Shown: piece after piece, positions 35,978-44,427 of the stretch | How the letters are laid out: each line of letters begins with the position of its first letter | Numbering within the stretch: the stretch's first letter is position 1 | DNA from: CAZSMC01 sp964607755 | GTDB lineage: Bacteria; Zhuqueibacterota; Zhuqueibacteria; Residuimicrobiales; Krinioviventaceae | Assembly: GCA_964607755.1 (NCBI GenBank) | Contig: CAZSMC010000029.1 | Location: forward strand, 1 to 55,080 | Length of the DNA stretch: 55,080 bases | Direction: 5' to 3' | The notes under the pieces: generated by a model | What the model was told of the DNA's origin: nothing | What the model saw: only the letters and a program-made list of their open reading frames with translations | The model's database searches: none | Program-made: the position numbers and the translations under genes

Positions 35978-36325
35978 CTATGCGGTCTGTTTTGCAGAAC
36001 TTATAATAATACCTAAACCCACCGCAATGAGCAGAAACGGCCACCAGTTTTCAAAATCAAGAATGTGCCCTGCTGACAGACCGATCAATATGAGTCCGGC
36101 AATTAATTTCCCGGAAATCGTTTCGCGATACTGTGGCACTATCACACGAATGATAACTTCGACTAGCAAAAGCGCTCCGATGGCAAAAAGGAGCCACCAG
36201 AACCATTCGAAGAAAAATCCCAGTTCGTATAAATAAAAAATGGCGCCAGCAGCAATGAATATACAACCAAGGACGATTCCGCTGAGTGCATCGCGCCGGG
36301 TGTTGTTTTTTTCCGAATTTGTCAT
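35978..36325 (-). CDS. Small membrane protein, LiaF/DUF5668-like transmembrane domain
   Basis: A 115-residue protein with four hydrophobic segments (LSGIVLGCIFIAAGAIFYLY, WWLLFAIGALLLVEVIIRVI, KLIAGLILIGLSAG, WWPFLLIAVGLGIIIS). The pattern GIVLGxIFIxxG...WWPLLLIxxG is that of the LiaF-type membrane domain, without the C-terminal beta domain. Function unknown; such proteins are associated with envelope stress sensing. It is a monocistronic gene. Confidence 0.75.
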   Translation of the reverse strand: MTNSEKNNTRRDALSGIVLGCIFIAAGAIFYLYELGFFFEWFWWLLFAIGALLLVEVIIRVIVPQYRETISGKLIAGLILIGLSAGHILDFENWWPFLLIAVGLGIIISSAKQTA

Positions 36326-36672
36326 AATTTCACCTCAAATCTTTAAATTTCACTGCCAGATGTTTTTGAATCAGCTACTGATTAGCGCCGATTAACATGG
36401 ATTTTCACTTGTTTTAATTTCAATTTTATACCGGCGTTTCGTAGTAAAAGGGAACACTGCCGCATTTGAACGATAATTCCATATTAATGTCTTATAAACC
36501 GTGTTAATCCGCAAAGTGTCCGGTAATAGAATCCAAATTCATTTACTTTTACGCATTTACAGAAAGAATGTTACGATAAGGCATGCTTGAAAATTTTTCT
36601 AAAAAGTTCATTCTTTTTCCTTGAAATTTTAATATAGAAAACATATATTGATACGGTTTTCAGGTACCATGT
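36326..36672. other. Divergent intergenic region
   Basis: No gene is supported. It separates the minus-strand membrane protein and the plus-strand nitroreductase, so it should hold both promoters. It contains an inverted repeat GATTAACATGG (36390-36400) and CCGTGTTAATC (36499-36509) with one mismatch and a 98-nt spacer, resembling fragments of a dispersed repeat. Confidence 0.5.
36621..36649 (+). promoter_or_regulatory. Probable sigma-70-type promoter of nitroreductase gene
   Basis: TTGAAA (36621-36626), 17 bases, then TATATT (36644-36649). This is a good -35/-10 match with ideal spacing. It would start transcription about 16 nt before the ATG at 36673, giving a very short leader. Confidence 0.5.
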
Positions 36673-37251
36673 ATGACGAATTACGAACTATTAAAAAAAA
36701 GACGTTCGATAAGACGCTTCAAGCAACAACCCATCTCTTTTGAAAAGCTGCAAAAGATTGTCGATGCAGGTCGTTTAGCACCATCCGCTATGAACATGCA
36801 GCCTCTATCCTTTGTCATCGTAGATAAACCCGAGATTGTTAAAAAAGTTTTTCATAATACCCGCTGGGCGGGTTACCTTCCGGCAGATGAAGGGCCGCCG
36901 CCAGCCGGACAGGAGCCGGTTGCTTTTATCGTAGTTTTAATCAACAAGGAATTAGCTTCCAAATGGTCAGGTCACGATGTTGGCGCAGCCATGGAAAATA
37001 TGATCCTTGTCGCACTTGAGCATGATATTGGTTCGTGCTGGATTGGTTCTGTGAATCGTCAGCCGGTCCGGTCTTTGTTAGCCATTCCGGATAATTATGA
37101 AATTGATTCTGTTCTGGCACTGGGCTATCCCGATGAAAATCCGGTCGCCACTGATTATACAGATTCAATAAAATATTACAAAGATGAAAGCGGCCAACTG
37201 CACGTTCCCAAAAGACCTCTAAATTCAATATTACATCACAATACATTTTAA
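36673..37251 (+). CDS. Nitroreductase family protein
   Basis: A 192-residue FMN-dependent oxidoreductase. It opens LLKKRRSIRRFKQQPI with the FMN-phosphate contact residues, and has RLAPSAMNMQPLSFVIV and the GAAMENMILVALEHDIGSCWIG segment of this superfamily. The natural substrate cannot be told. Its stop codon is directly followed by the start of the Gfo/Idh/MocA gene. Confidence 0.92.
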   Translation: MTNYELLKKRRSIRRFKQQPISFEKLQKIVDAGRLAPSAMNMQPLSFVIVDKPEIVKKVFHNTRWAGYLPADEGPPPAGQEPVAFIVVLINKELASKWSGHDVGAAMENMILVALEHDIGSCWIGSVNRQPVRSLLAIPDNYEIDSVLALGYPDENPVATDYTDSIKYYKDESGQLHVPKRPLNSILHHNTF

Positions 37252-38286
37252 ATGAATATGTCAAAGAAATTAAAATGCGCCATACTTGGAGCCGGCAGCG
37301 TTGCTTCTCATCACGTCAAAGCCTGGCAGCAACTCGGCAAAGTCGAGGTCGTCGGTATTTACCGCCGTAACGAAAAAAAAGCAAAAGAATTTGCCCATAA
37401 ACATAACCTGAACTGGACCACTGATTACAAAGAGTTTCTGAACGATCCGCAAATCGATATGGTGGACATTGTGCTGCCATCGGGATTGCACAGTCAGTTT
37501 GGCCAGGAAGCTGCCCGGGCCGGGAAACACGTCGTGGTTGAAAAACCCATTGATGTTACTCTTGATAAAGCCGATCAACTCATTCGAACATGTGAAGAGC
37601 AAAACGTCACTCTTGGCGTTGTTAGCCAGTACCGGTTCATGACCGGAATGCAGCAAATGTACGAGGTTCTGCGCCAGGGCAAATTGGGAAAACTCGTCCA
37701 GGGCGATGCGTACATCAAATGGTATCGTCCGCAAGAATATTATGAGAGCGGCGCCTGGCGCGGCACCTGGCAACTGGACGGCGGTGGCCCGTTTATGAAC
37801 CAGGGCATTCATTTTATCGACCTGTTGCTGTCTGCGATGGGCCCGGTAACAAGCGTATATGCTAAGACAAAAACGATCGCACATTCGATTGAAGTTGAAG
37901 ACATTGGTGTTGCACTGCTCCAGTTTAATAACGGCGCCCTGGGAGTGATCGAAGCATCCACCTCTTCCTACCCGGGATTGCCGGCGAAACTGGATATCCA
38001 CGGCACCGAAGGCACGCTATCGATTGAAGGCGACGAGCTGGTTTTTATGCACATCAAGGATGAGGAACCATATCACGCTTCAGATGTCCATGCCGGCGGC
38101 GCCTCAAAGCCGATGGATATTGATATAACACCGTTTGTGCGCCAGTTTCAAGATATCGTGACAGCTATTCATAAAGGCTCGCAGCCGATTGTGAATGGCT
38201 ATGAAGCGAGAAAGCCTCTGGAATTAATTTTAGCAATTTATCAATCTGCTCGAAAAGGCAAAGCTATTGTGCTAAACGGACAATAG
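37252..38286 (+). CDS. Gfo/Idh/MocA family oxidoreductase
   Basis: A 344-residue NAD(P)-dependent oxidoreductase. Rossmann motif CAILGAGSVASHH at the N-terminus, IVLPSGLHSQFGQEA and the family signature EKPIDVT are present, with the C-terminal sheet domain (GGGPFMNQGIHFIDLLLSAMG) containing the catalytic His. ATG 37258 is an alternative start. It lies in the nitroreductase-oxidoreductase-Nif3 operon. The sugar or inositol substrate is unknown. Confidence 0.93.
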   Translation: MNMSKKLKCAILGAGSVASHHVKAWQQLGKVEVVGIYRRNEKKAKEFAHKHNLNWTTDYKEFLNDPQIDMVDIVLPSGLHSQFGQEAARAGKHVVVEKPIDVTLDKADQLIRTCEEQNVTLGVVSQYRFMTGMQQMYEVLRQGKLGKLVQGDAYIKWYRPQEYYESGAWRGTWQLDGGGPFMNQGIHFIDLLLSAMGPVTSVYAKTKTIAHSIEVEDIGVALLQFNNGALGVIEASTSSYPGLPAKLDIHGTEGTLSIEGDELVFMHIKDEEPYHASDVHAGGASKPMDIDITPFVRQFQDIVTAIHKGSQPIVNGYEARKPLELILAIYQSARKGKAIVLNGQ

Positions 38287-38301
38287 TGCCGAAAGTTTGA
38301 A

Positions 38302-39042
38302 ATGCCACATCGTGATTTAATTACCAATTATTTGAACTCGTACCTCAAAATCGATGATTTCCAGGATTTCGGTCCAAAGGGGCTGCAGGTCGAAGGCAAA
38401 AAAGATGTTCAAAAGATTATTACCGGGGTTTCGAGTAACCTTGAGTTTTTTGAAAAGGCAGTCGCGGTACACGCGGACATGATCCTTGTTCATCACGGTC
38501 TCATCTGGGACCGCGAAAGCCACGTGGTTAAAGGAAGCTTTAAAAAACGATTGAAAATTCTTCTCGACCATGATATCACTCTGCTTGCCTATCACCTTCC
38601 TCTTGATGCTCACCCGGAAATTGGTAATAACGCCCTGGCTGCAAGAGCACTGGGTATTGTAGAATTTGAAGAATTTGACGGCATAGGTATCCAGGGAAAA
38701 ATTCCACCGTGCACATCCAATCAGTTTATCGACAAAGTTCAAAAACTTTATGGCAGAGAACCTCTTGTTTATAACTATGGTCCGCCGAATGTCAAACACA
38801 TTGCTATCTGTTCAGGCGGAGCAGAAAAGTCGATTAGTCTGGCTATCGAACACGGTCTGGATGCGTTTGTCACCGGTGAAGTTTCTTTGTCCATTATGCA
38901 CCTTGCGAAAGAAAATAACATCCATTTTCTTTCCGTTGGTCATCACGTATCCGAACGATTGGGCATTCGTGCACTGGGCGATCACCTGATCGACGTATTT
39001 GATGTCGATGTTTCATATATTGATGTTTATAATCCGGTTTAA
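38302..39042 (+). CDS. Nif3-like dinuclear metal centre protein
   Basis: A 246-residue protein of the Nif3/DUF34 family (GTP cyclohydrolase 1 type 2-like). Metal-binding motifs are visible: LVHHGLIWD, YHLPLDAHPEIGNN, and near the C-terminus SVGHHVSERLG. TGEVSLSIMHLA is also typical. It forms hexameric rings with a di-metal site in characterised homologues; the biochemical role remains uncertain. It is 15 bp after the oxidoreductase. Confidence 0.94.
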   Translation: MPHRDLITNYLNSYLKIDDFQDFGPKGLQVEGKKDVQKIITGVSSNLEFFEKAVAVHADMILVHHGLIWDRESHVVKGSFKKRLKILLDHDITLLAYHLPLDAHPEIGNNALAARALGIVEFEEFDGIGIQGKIPPCTSNQFIDKVQKLYGREPLVYNYGPPNVKHIAICSGGAEKSISLAIEHGLDAFVTGEVSLSIMHLAKENNIHFLSVGHHVSERLGIRALGDHLIDVFDVDVSYIDVYNPV

Positions 39043-39076
39043 AAAATTGCATAAATACTTTTGGAAAATAATTATT

Positions 39077-39203
39077 TATAATTCATCTCTACTTTTATTT
39101 AAATCCGGACATTCTGTTTAAAACCTGGAAACAGGTTTCAAAAGGAAGCGCGACGGATTTGAATGGATGTTATCACTTTTCAACATTTAAGAAAGGATCT
39201 CTT
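39077..39203 (+). promoter_or_regulatory. Long leader of cold-shock gene with GAAA-tetraloop hairpin
   Basis: A perfect -10-like TATAAT lies at 39077-39082, although no good -35 box is at the right spacing. Within the leader, AAACCTG-GAAA-CAGGTTT (39121-39138) forms a 7-bp hairpin with a GNRA tetraloop. Long structured leaders are usual for cold-shock genes. The assignment is tentative. Confidence 0.4.
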
Positions 39204-39407
39204 ATGGAGAAAGGTACTGTAAAATGGTTCAACTCATCAAAAGGATACGGATTTATCACGCGTGAATCTGATTCGGATGTATTTGTTCACTATACCGGCA
39301 TTCAGGGCAGTGGCTTCCGTACATTAAACGAAGGCGAAGCTGTGGAATTTGATATTGAAGAAACGGCAAAAGGTCCACAAGCCGTAAATGTGAATAAAAT
39401 TGAGTAA
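39204..39407 (+). CDS. Cold-shock protein, CspA family
   Basis: I chose ATG 39204, with GAAAGGA just upstream, rather than the in-frame start 15 codons earlier. The 67-residue protein has the CSD motifs GTVKWFNSSKGYGFI (RNP1) and DVFVHYTGI (RNP2). It binds single-stranded RNA and DNA and melts secondary structure. It is monocistronic with a strong terminator. Confidence 0.97.
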   Translation: MEKGTVKWFNSSKGYGFITRESDSDVFVHYTGIQGSGFRTLNEGEAVEFDIEETAKGPQAVNVNKIE

Positions 39408-39418
39408 CCTGTCAGGCA

Positions 39419-39445
39419 ACGCCCCGAATTTTCGGGGCGTTTTTC
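39419..39445 (+). terminator. Rho-independent terminator after cold-shock gene
   Basis: A 10-bp GC-rich stem (39419-39428 with 39431-39440) with an AT-rich tip, followed by five T. It starts twelve bases after the cold-shock stop codon. Confidence 0.93.
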
Positions 39446-39525
39446 CCACTCGAAAAAGATTATCAAAGCAGGAATAAAATAACTAATGCGTTGTTTTACT
39501 CCTTTATGCAAAAAACGGAGGAGCT

Positions 39526-40014
39526 ATGAAGTCTTTGAAACAACGGTTAGGACCAAAACTGGAACAAATTGATATTGTCGTGACGACATGGATGGCGAAA
39601 TATGGCATAGTTATATTGCGAATTTCGCTGGGAATCGTATTTTTTTGGTTTGGAATATTAAAATTTTCCCCCGGACTAAGTCCGGCCGAGGAGGTTGTCC
39701 GGGAAACGATATATTTTATCGATCCGAAAATATTTATCCCGGTATTGGCGACCTGGGAAACGCTCATCGGATTGGGATTGATTGCAGGTAAATTTATGCG
39801 CATTACCTTGATTCTGTTGTTTCTGCAAATGCCGGGAACAGCCTTGCCGCTCGTCATCCTGCCGGAAGCAACCTGGACCGTTTTTCCCTATGCCTTGACA
39901 CTGGAAGGACAATATATCATCAAAAACCTCGTTCTGGTCAGTGCCGGCATCGTCCTTGGCGGCACCGTCCGTGGCGGGCGGTTTGTGCCGGAAGGAGAGA
40001 GAGGACACGGCTGA
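39526..40014 (+). CDS. DoxX-like small membrane protein
   Basis: A 162-residue protein with four hydrophobic segments and a DoxX-like first helix (ILRISLGIVFFWFGILKF). The P..F...LATWETLIGLGLIAGK segment also fits DoxX/DUF417 relatives. GGAGGAGC precedes the start codon. No catalytic residues are known for this group. It stands alone between terminators and the next lipoprotein gene. Confidence 0.75.
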   Translation: MKSLKQRLGPKLEQIDIVVTTWMAKYGIVILRISLGIVFFWFGILKFSPGLSPAEEVVRETIYFIDPKIFIPVLATWETLIGLGLIAGKFMRITLILLFLQMPGTALPLVILPEATWTVFPYALTLEGQYIIKNLVLVSAGIVLGGTVRGGRFVPEGERGHG

Positions 40015-40209
40015 GGAATGGCATGCAACGGGGGGATATATTCTACAAAAATCTTTTCAAATGTATTTTGACATGTGATATTATTAACTTCTTGATGAAA
40101 CAGCAAAGTTACATTAGGATGTTATTTCTTTTCGAAACCATTCCGGTATGAAAAGAGTAAAATATTTTTAAACCGGCAGTAAAAGATTTTATCCAAGAGG
40201 CCAAAGAAC

Positions 40210-40881
40210 TTGTATTTTCGCATTTATTTTTTGCCAGTATTGATTTTCATAATCGCCTCATTATCATGCACTTCCGAGGAAACGGAATTCAATCCCCTTT
40301 ATTATTTTCCGATTAGTCAGGGCAACAGTTGGTCGTTCAGCGGCAGTGTTAGCCAAATAAAAGTCAGAAATGTGGATCAACAAAAAAGTAACAAATTGGT
40401 CACGCTAATTTATACGGATTCTTTATCCACTCTTTTATGGCAAGAAGATTATGAAATAAAAGATGAACACATGTACTGGAAAAATTTCAAGCCTTCTGTA
40501 TTGTTAGTTCCGAATATTTCCTTCGAGCCACCCTTGCCAATCACACCATTTTCCCGAAAAATCGGTGCAACAAAACGTATCAATACCACAGAAGTGCATA
40601 CGGATTCACTTACACGAGAGTGCTCTGTTCAGGTGGATTATGAAATCAGTGCAGTTGAGCCGGTGACGACTCCGGCCGGAGTATTCCCGAACTGCATCAA
40701 GGTTAAAATGTCGTTTAAATATCTTGAAATGACAGCAACACCTTATTTTTTAGGTGATCATATTTGGTGGTATGCAGAAGGTGTTGGGCCGGTCAGGTAT
40801 GAGTTGCCTACCGAGCAAGGAGAACTGGTTGATGTTCACATCAAAAAAACTTTTCCAACCAGCCAGACAATTTCTCGTTAA
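40210..40881 (+). CDS. Lipoprotein of unknown function
   Basis: The frame starts at TTG 40210, about ten bases after AGAGG. The signal peptide ends in a lipobox (SLSC), and the mature part begins near YYFPISQGNSWSF, a pattern seen in many unannotated FCB-group lipoproteins. The rest is predicted beta-rich, with ITPFSRKIGAT and VEPVTTPAGVFPNCIKV. I do not recognise a specific family. It converges with the Crp/Fnr gene. Confidence 0.7.
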   Translation: MYFRIYFLPVLIFIIASLSCTSEETEFNPLYYFPISQGNSWSFSGSVSQIKVRNVDQQKSNKLVTLIYTDSLSTLLWQEDYEIKDEHMYWKNFKPSVLLVPNISFEPPLPITPFSRKIGATKRINTTEVHTDSLTRECSVQVDYEISAVEPVTTPAGVFPNCIKVKMSFKYLEMTATPYFLGDHIWWYAEGVGPVRYELPTEQGELVDVHIKKTFPTSQTISR

Positions 40882-40933
40882 ACCCGGTGTTTATTTGATA
40901 TTCCAATCGTACCCCTGTTTTTATTAAAAAAAT

Positions 40934-41590
40934 TCATTGCCCGTTAGCTTGTTTCCACACATCCGGATTTATTTTTATGGTTCGTTCCTCCCAGGTTAAT
41001 CTGTCTTTTTCTTTCAGTCGCAACAAAATACGGGACAACGTCTCCGGCGTGGTTCCGATTGCCGCTGCTACATCTTTTTTCGACATGGCCGGCTTGACTG
41101 TTGTTTCCTTGCCATAATTCTCACGGAGAAAACGAAACAGCCGGTCTTCAACGTCATGTGTAGAGAGGTATTTGATGTGTTCAGCAAGGTATCGTTGTTT
41201 ACGCATCAGTAAGCGGATAAAATCGCTGCGGAAATCCTGCCGCTCCAGCAAACAATGAAACTGATGTTTGGGGATTAAGAAAACCAGGCTGCGACTCAGC
41301 GCAGAAGCAGTGACCGGGTAGCGGTCTTTTTCGAATAAAATCACTTCAGCAAAGATCTCTCCGGGATGAATGACTTTAATGACCACTTTTTTGCCATCCG
41401 GTGTGGTTTTATAAAGCTGAATCCTGCCAGTAATGCAGCAAAAGACTGAATGGCCTTTTTCGCCTTCGGTAAAGAGTATTTCTTTTTTCAACACACTTTT
41501 GGACAGGCAAATATCCGCCAATTGTTTCCTGCTGTTGGCCGAAATATCTTTGAAATAGCCAAATTGGTTTAAAATCGCTTCTTTGTCCAT
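40934..41590 (-). CDS. Crp/Fnr-family transcriptional regulator
   Basis: A 218-residue regulator with an N-terminal cyclic-nucleotide-binding-like domain (EILFTEGEKGHSVFCCITGRIQLY, HPGEIFAEVILFE) and a C-terminal winged helix with the recognition helix TTPETLSRILLRLKE. The four-Cys cluster motif of Fnr is missing, so it is nearer the DNR/NarR-like or other heme or redox-sensing groups. A perfect FNR/DNR-type box lies at 41653-41666 between this gene and the divergent ferredoxin-like gene, and is its likely target. Confidence 0.92.
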   Translation of the reverse strand: MDKEAILNQFGYFKDISANSRKQLADICLSKSVLKKEILFTEGEKGHSVFCCITGRIQLYKTTPDGKKVVIKVIHPGEIFAEVILFEKDRYPVTASALSRSLVFLIPKHQFHCLLERQDFRSDFIRLLMRKQRYLAEHIKYLSTHDVEDRLFRFLRENYGKETTVKPAMSKKDVAAAIGTTPETLSRILLRLKEKDRLTWEERTIKINPDVWKQANGQ

Positions 41591-41652
41591 ACTCTGTAAT
41601 CGCTTTTGCTAAAAAATCCGATAAAAATATTTTTAAAAAAATCGTTATTCTC

Positions 41653-41694
41653 TTGATCTAAATCAAGGAAAATATGATTTGTTTCCCTTATATT
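41653..41694 (+). promoter_or_regulatory. FNR/DNR-type box and class II promoter of the ferredoxin-like gene
   Basis: TTGATCTAAATCAA (41653-41666) is a perfect TTGAT-N4-ATCAA palindrome. A -10-like TATATT is at 41689-41694. With transcription starting near 41701, the box centre (41659.5) would be at -41.5, the classical position for Fnr-type activation. The Crp/Fnr gene runs divergently from 41590, so the box may also autoregulate it. Confidence 0.78.
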
Positions 41695-41723
41695 TTACTG
41701 TATTTAAAAATGAGGTAAAGAGT

Positions 41724-42560
41724 ATGAAACGTAATGTAATAAAAATAGATGAAAAAAAGTGTAACGGTTGTGGGTTGTGCATTCCCGGTTGCCCCGAGGG
41801 CGCGATACAAATTATTGATGGCAAGGCACGTCTGGTCAGCGATCTGTTTTGCGACGGCCTTGGCGCCTGTCTCGGTCATTGTCCAGAAGGTGCGATTACT
41901 ATAGAGGAACGCGAAGCAGAACCTTATGATGAGCGAAAAGTGATGGAGAATATTATCCCGAAAGGCAAGAACACAATCCGAGCCCATTTACAGCATTTAA
42001 TAGATCATAACGAGATGGATTATTATAGCAAGGCGATAGAAATATTGGATGAAAAAAAGATAGATATGGTCACACACACACAGGAAACGGTTCGCCCGCC
42101 AATGGGCTGTCCCGGCTCCAGAACGTTGACGTTGAGCCAGGAGGACGACGTGGTAAATACGGTCGCAACTGAACAATCCTCCGCATTGACGCACTGGCCG
42201 ATTCAGTTGCATCTCATGTCGCCAAATGCACCGCATTATCAGCAGACAGATGTACTGCTGGCAGCCGATTGCTCAGCGTTTTCTGCTGGTAATTTTCATA
42301 ACAAGTATCTCAGAGGCAAGACTCTGGCTATTGCCTGTCCGAAACTGGATGAAGGCACGCAAATTTACGTGGAGAAATTGACAGCACTAATTGATGAGGC
42401 AAAGATAAATACGTTAACGGTGCTGATGATGCAAGTGCCGTGCTGTTCCGTGTTGTTGAGCCTGGCGCAGATAGCGGCTGAAAAAGCATCGCGAAAAGTG
42501 CCCATCAAAGCCGTTATCATCAGTTTTAAAGGTGATGTTTTGCAGGAAAAATGGCTATAA
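41724..42560 (+). CDS. 4Fe-4S ferredoxin-domain protein
   Basis: I chose ATG 41724 (GAGG at 41712-41715). The N-terminus has two cluster motifs: CNGCGLCIPGCPEGAI and CDGLGACLGHCPEGAI, the second with atypical spacing that recurs in this family. A C-terminal domain (from about 120) has conserved Cys in RPPMGCPGS, AADCSAF, AIACPKLD and VPCCS. The protein is a recurrent Fnr/DNR-regulated companion in anaerobes, probably an electron carrier or cluster-based sensor. Function not assigned. Confidence 0.88.
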   Translation: MKRNVIKIDEKKCNGCGLCIPGCPEGAIQIIDGKARLVSDLFCDGLGACLGHCPEGAITIEEREAEPYDERKVMENIIPKGKNTIRAHLQHLIDHNEMDYYSKAIEILDEKKIDMVTHTQETVRPPMGCPGSRTLTLSQEDDVVNTVATEQSSALTHWPIQLHLMSPNAPHYQQTDVLLAADCSAFSAGNFHNKYLRGKTLAIACPKLDEGTQIYVEKLTALIDEAKINTLTVLMMQVPCCSVLLSLAQIAAEKASRKVPIKAVIISFKGDVLQEKWL

Positions 42561-42716
42561 TAATCCGCCATCTATACCCATGTGATTATGGGATGAGCAA
42601 AAGGCTATTATTTCTGCTGCCAGTTTTAGAGATACAAATTGGGCATACAATCATGCAAATTTTTATCTAAAAATGCGCCTCATTATTTAATGAATAGTTT
42701 TGATTTGCAATAGAAC

Positions 42717-42756
42717 GCTACACCGGAGAGAGCTCTAAAAGCTGTTCTCTTGTAGC
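42717..42756 (+). other. Hairpin in leader of GATase-like gene
   Basis: GCTACA (42717-42722) pairs with TGTAGC (42751-42756), enclosing an imperfect inner stem (AGAG/CTCT and AGCT/AGCT). A GC-rich stretch with CGGG/CCCG pairing follows to about 42787. It could be a leader regulatory structure. I recognise no riboswitch class. Confidence 0.35.
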
Positions 42757-42835
42757 AACACCGGGCCGGGCTCTTGCCTGTCCCCGTGAAATCAATGACA
42801 CTAACAACATGTTCACTAAAAGTTGTGAGGACTTT

Positions 42836-43561
42836 ATGCACGTTCATTTTCTTCAGCATGTTCCGTTCGAAAAGCCGGGCGTTTTATTAGACTGGTTCAA
42901 AAAGAATCATTATTCTGTTTCACATACTTTATTTTTTGAAAACGAGGAATGTCCTCATCCGAATGATTTTGACGCTCTTGTGATTATGGGCGGACCGATG
43001 AGCATTCATGACGAGAAAAAATATCCCTGGTTGAAAGCCGAAAAATCGTTGGTTCGCTTTTCTATTGAGCAGAAAAAAATGGTTATTGGTATTTGTCTTG
43101 GCGCACAGTTAATTGCCGATGCGCTGGGTGGCCGAGTATTCAAAAACACTGTGGAAGAAATAGGATGGTTCCCGATAGAGTTGACAAAGGAAGGACAATG
43201 CAATCCTTTATTCAAGGACCTGCCACAGAGATTTCCTGTTCTGCATTGGCACGGCGAAGCATTTGATTTACCCTCCGGTGCTGTCCATGTGTTCCAAAGT
43301 ATGGGATGTTCTAATCAGGCTTTTGTTTATGACGACCATGTTCTGGCTTTACAATTTCACATGGAGGCTAAAAACGAAAACGTACAGGAAATGATCCAAC
43401 ATTTACCCAAGGACATTAGCTTGAAACGTTTTGTCCAGCATCCGGACGAGATAATTATGGACACACCGGACTATATGTCATTAGCCCATGCCGTATTGAT
43501 GGAAATATTGGACCGTTTTATTCTTCAGAATAAAAAAAGCAAAATAGCAAAGCTAACATGA
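42836..43561 (+). CDS. Class I glutamine amidotransferase-like protein
   Basis: I chose ATG 42836 (GAGG seven bases before) over the frame start at 42809. The 241-residue protein has the GATase1 nucleophile elbow VIGICLGAQLIADALGG (Cys) and His in LALQFHMEA. The pattern is close to stand-alone GMP-synthase-like amidotransferases that occur without a synthase domain. The substrate is unknown. A short hairpin overlaps the stop codon (43558-43577). Confidence 0.9.
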   Translation: MHVHFLQHVPFEKPGVLLDWFKKNHYSVSHTLFFENEECPHPNDFDALVIMGGPMSIHDEKKYPWLKAEKSLVRFSIEQKKMVIGICLGAQLIADALGGRVFKNTVEEIGWFPIELTKEGQCNPLFKDLPQRFPVLHWHGEAFDLPSGAVHVFQSMGCSNQAFVYDDHVLALQFHMEAKNENVQEMIQHLPKDISLKRFVQHPDEIIMDTPDYMSLAHAVLMEILDRFILQNKKSKIAKLT

Positions 43562-43741
43562 TCCATTTTTGGATCATTCCGTTGAATGAAAGAAGGAATG
43601 GTAGAGTCGTAAAAGAGTGGCCGGATGGCATAATCAGTTTTTTTAAACTTTAAAGAATTTATTGTAAACTGTTCGGCCTTTGTGGGCGAATTTGGATGAA
43701 TATATTTCATGAACTATCACATTATCAGAGGAGGTATTAAA

Positions 43742-43935
43742 ATGTTAACACCTGAAAAACGCGTAACCTTTTTGATTTTACTATCAATTATCATTCTACT
43801 GGGTTCATTGAACAGTTCAATTTGGGCTCACTGCGATAGAGAAAATGGGCCAGTCGCAGCAGCGGCGAGTAAGGCGTTGGAAACGAATGCGCTGGATCCG
43901 GTGGCAATATGGGTTGGAGAAGAACAGGAAAAGGA
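43742..43935 (+). CDS. DUF6448-like secreted protein, N-terminal part, cut by assembly gap
   Basis: GGAGG precedes ATG 43742. A signal peptide ending near SIWA is followed by HCDRENGPVAAAASKALETN and AIWVGEEQE, the start of the DUF6448 family. The sequence then enters 100 N. The downstream coding part in the same formal frame belongs to an unrelated protein, so the rest of this gene is missing. Confidence 0.75.
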
Positions 43936-44035
43936 NNNNNNNNNNNNNNNNNNNNNNNNNNNNNNNNNNNNNNNNNNNNNNNNNNNNNNNNNNNNNNNNN
44001 NNNNNNNNNNNNNNNNNNNNNNNNNNNNNNNNNNN
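43936..44035. other. Assembly gap, 100 N
   Basis: Exactly 100 N, the standard placeholder for a gap of unknown size. The flanks encode parts of two different proteins. Adjacency of the two contigs rests on scaffolding only. Confidence 0.99.
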
Positions 44036-44416
44036 TTCCTTGATAAACTGTCCACAAAACTGACAACCAACGGAACCTGGATTTTTCAGGTACTGAATTG
44101 GGATTACCTGCTCAACCAGAAAAACTATACGTTTCCGATTCTGCACGCCTTTAATAACCGGGTTGCATTTCACCGCCAATATCCTGATATTAACAAGGAA
44201 AAATTATTATTTAAAACCTGGTTGTACGATGACAAAGAACTCATCTTTGAAGATTCCGTATGGCTGTATCCACTGACTTTGCAAGAATATATAGATTTTC
44301 ATAAACGACATGACTTGAGACTCATCGAGCATTTTGCAGATTTTGCTAAAAATAGCTATCGGGAAAATCAAGATTCTGCAAATATATTTGTGTTTAAATC
44401 TAACAGCAAAATATGA
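44036..44416 (+). CDS. Class I SAM-dependent methyltransferase, C-terminal part
   Basis: 127 residues remain after the assembly gap. The pattern LTTNGTWIFQVLNWDYLL, then a long beta-rich stretch (FKTWLYDDKELIFEDSVWLYPLTLQEY), then LRLIEHFADFAKNSY...SANIFVFKS is the second half of class I methyltransferases that contain a lid-like insertion. The SAM-binding motifs would lie in the missing sequence. The stop overlaps the upstream region of the cytochrome gene by a few bases. Confidence 0.75.
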   Translation, partial: FLDKLSTKLTTNGTWIFQVLNWDYLLNQKNYTFPILHAFNNRVAFHRQYPDINKEKLLFKTWLYDDKELIFEDSVWLYPLTLQEYIDFHKRHDLRLIEHFADFAKNSYRENQDSANIFVFKSNSKI

Positions 44417-44427
44417 GGGAGGCTGAC

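Noticed and set aside
43709..44416. A genuine DUF6448-methyltransferase fusion protein
   Set aside because: The join consists of 100 placeholder N and the two halves belong to unrelated complete families.
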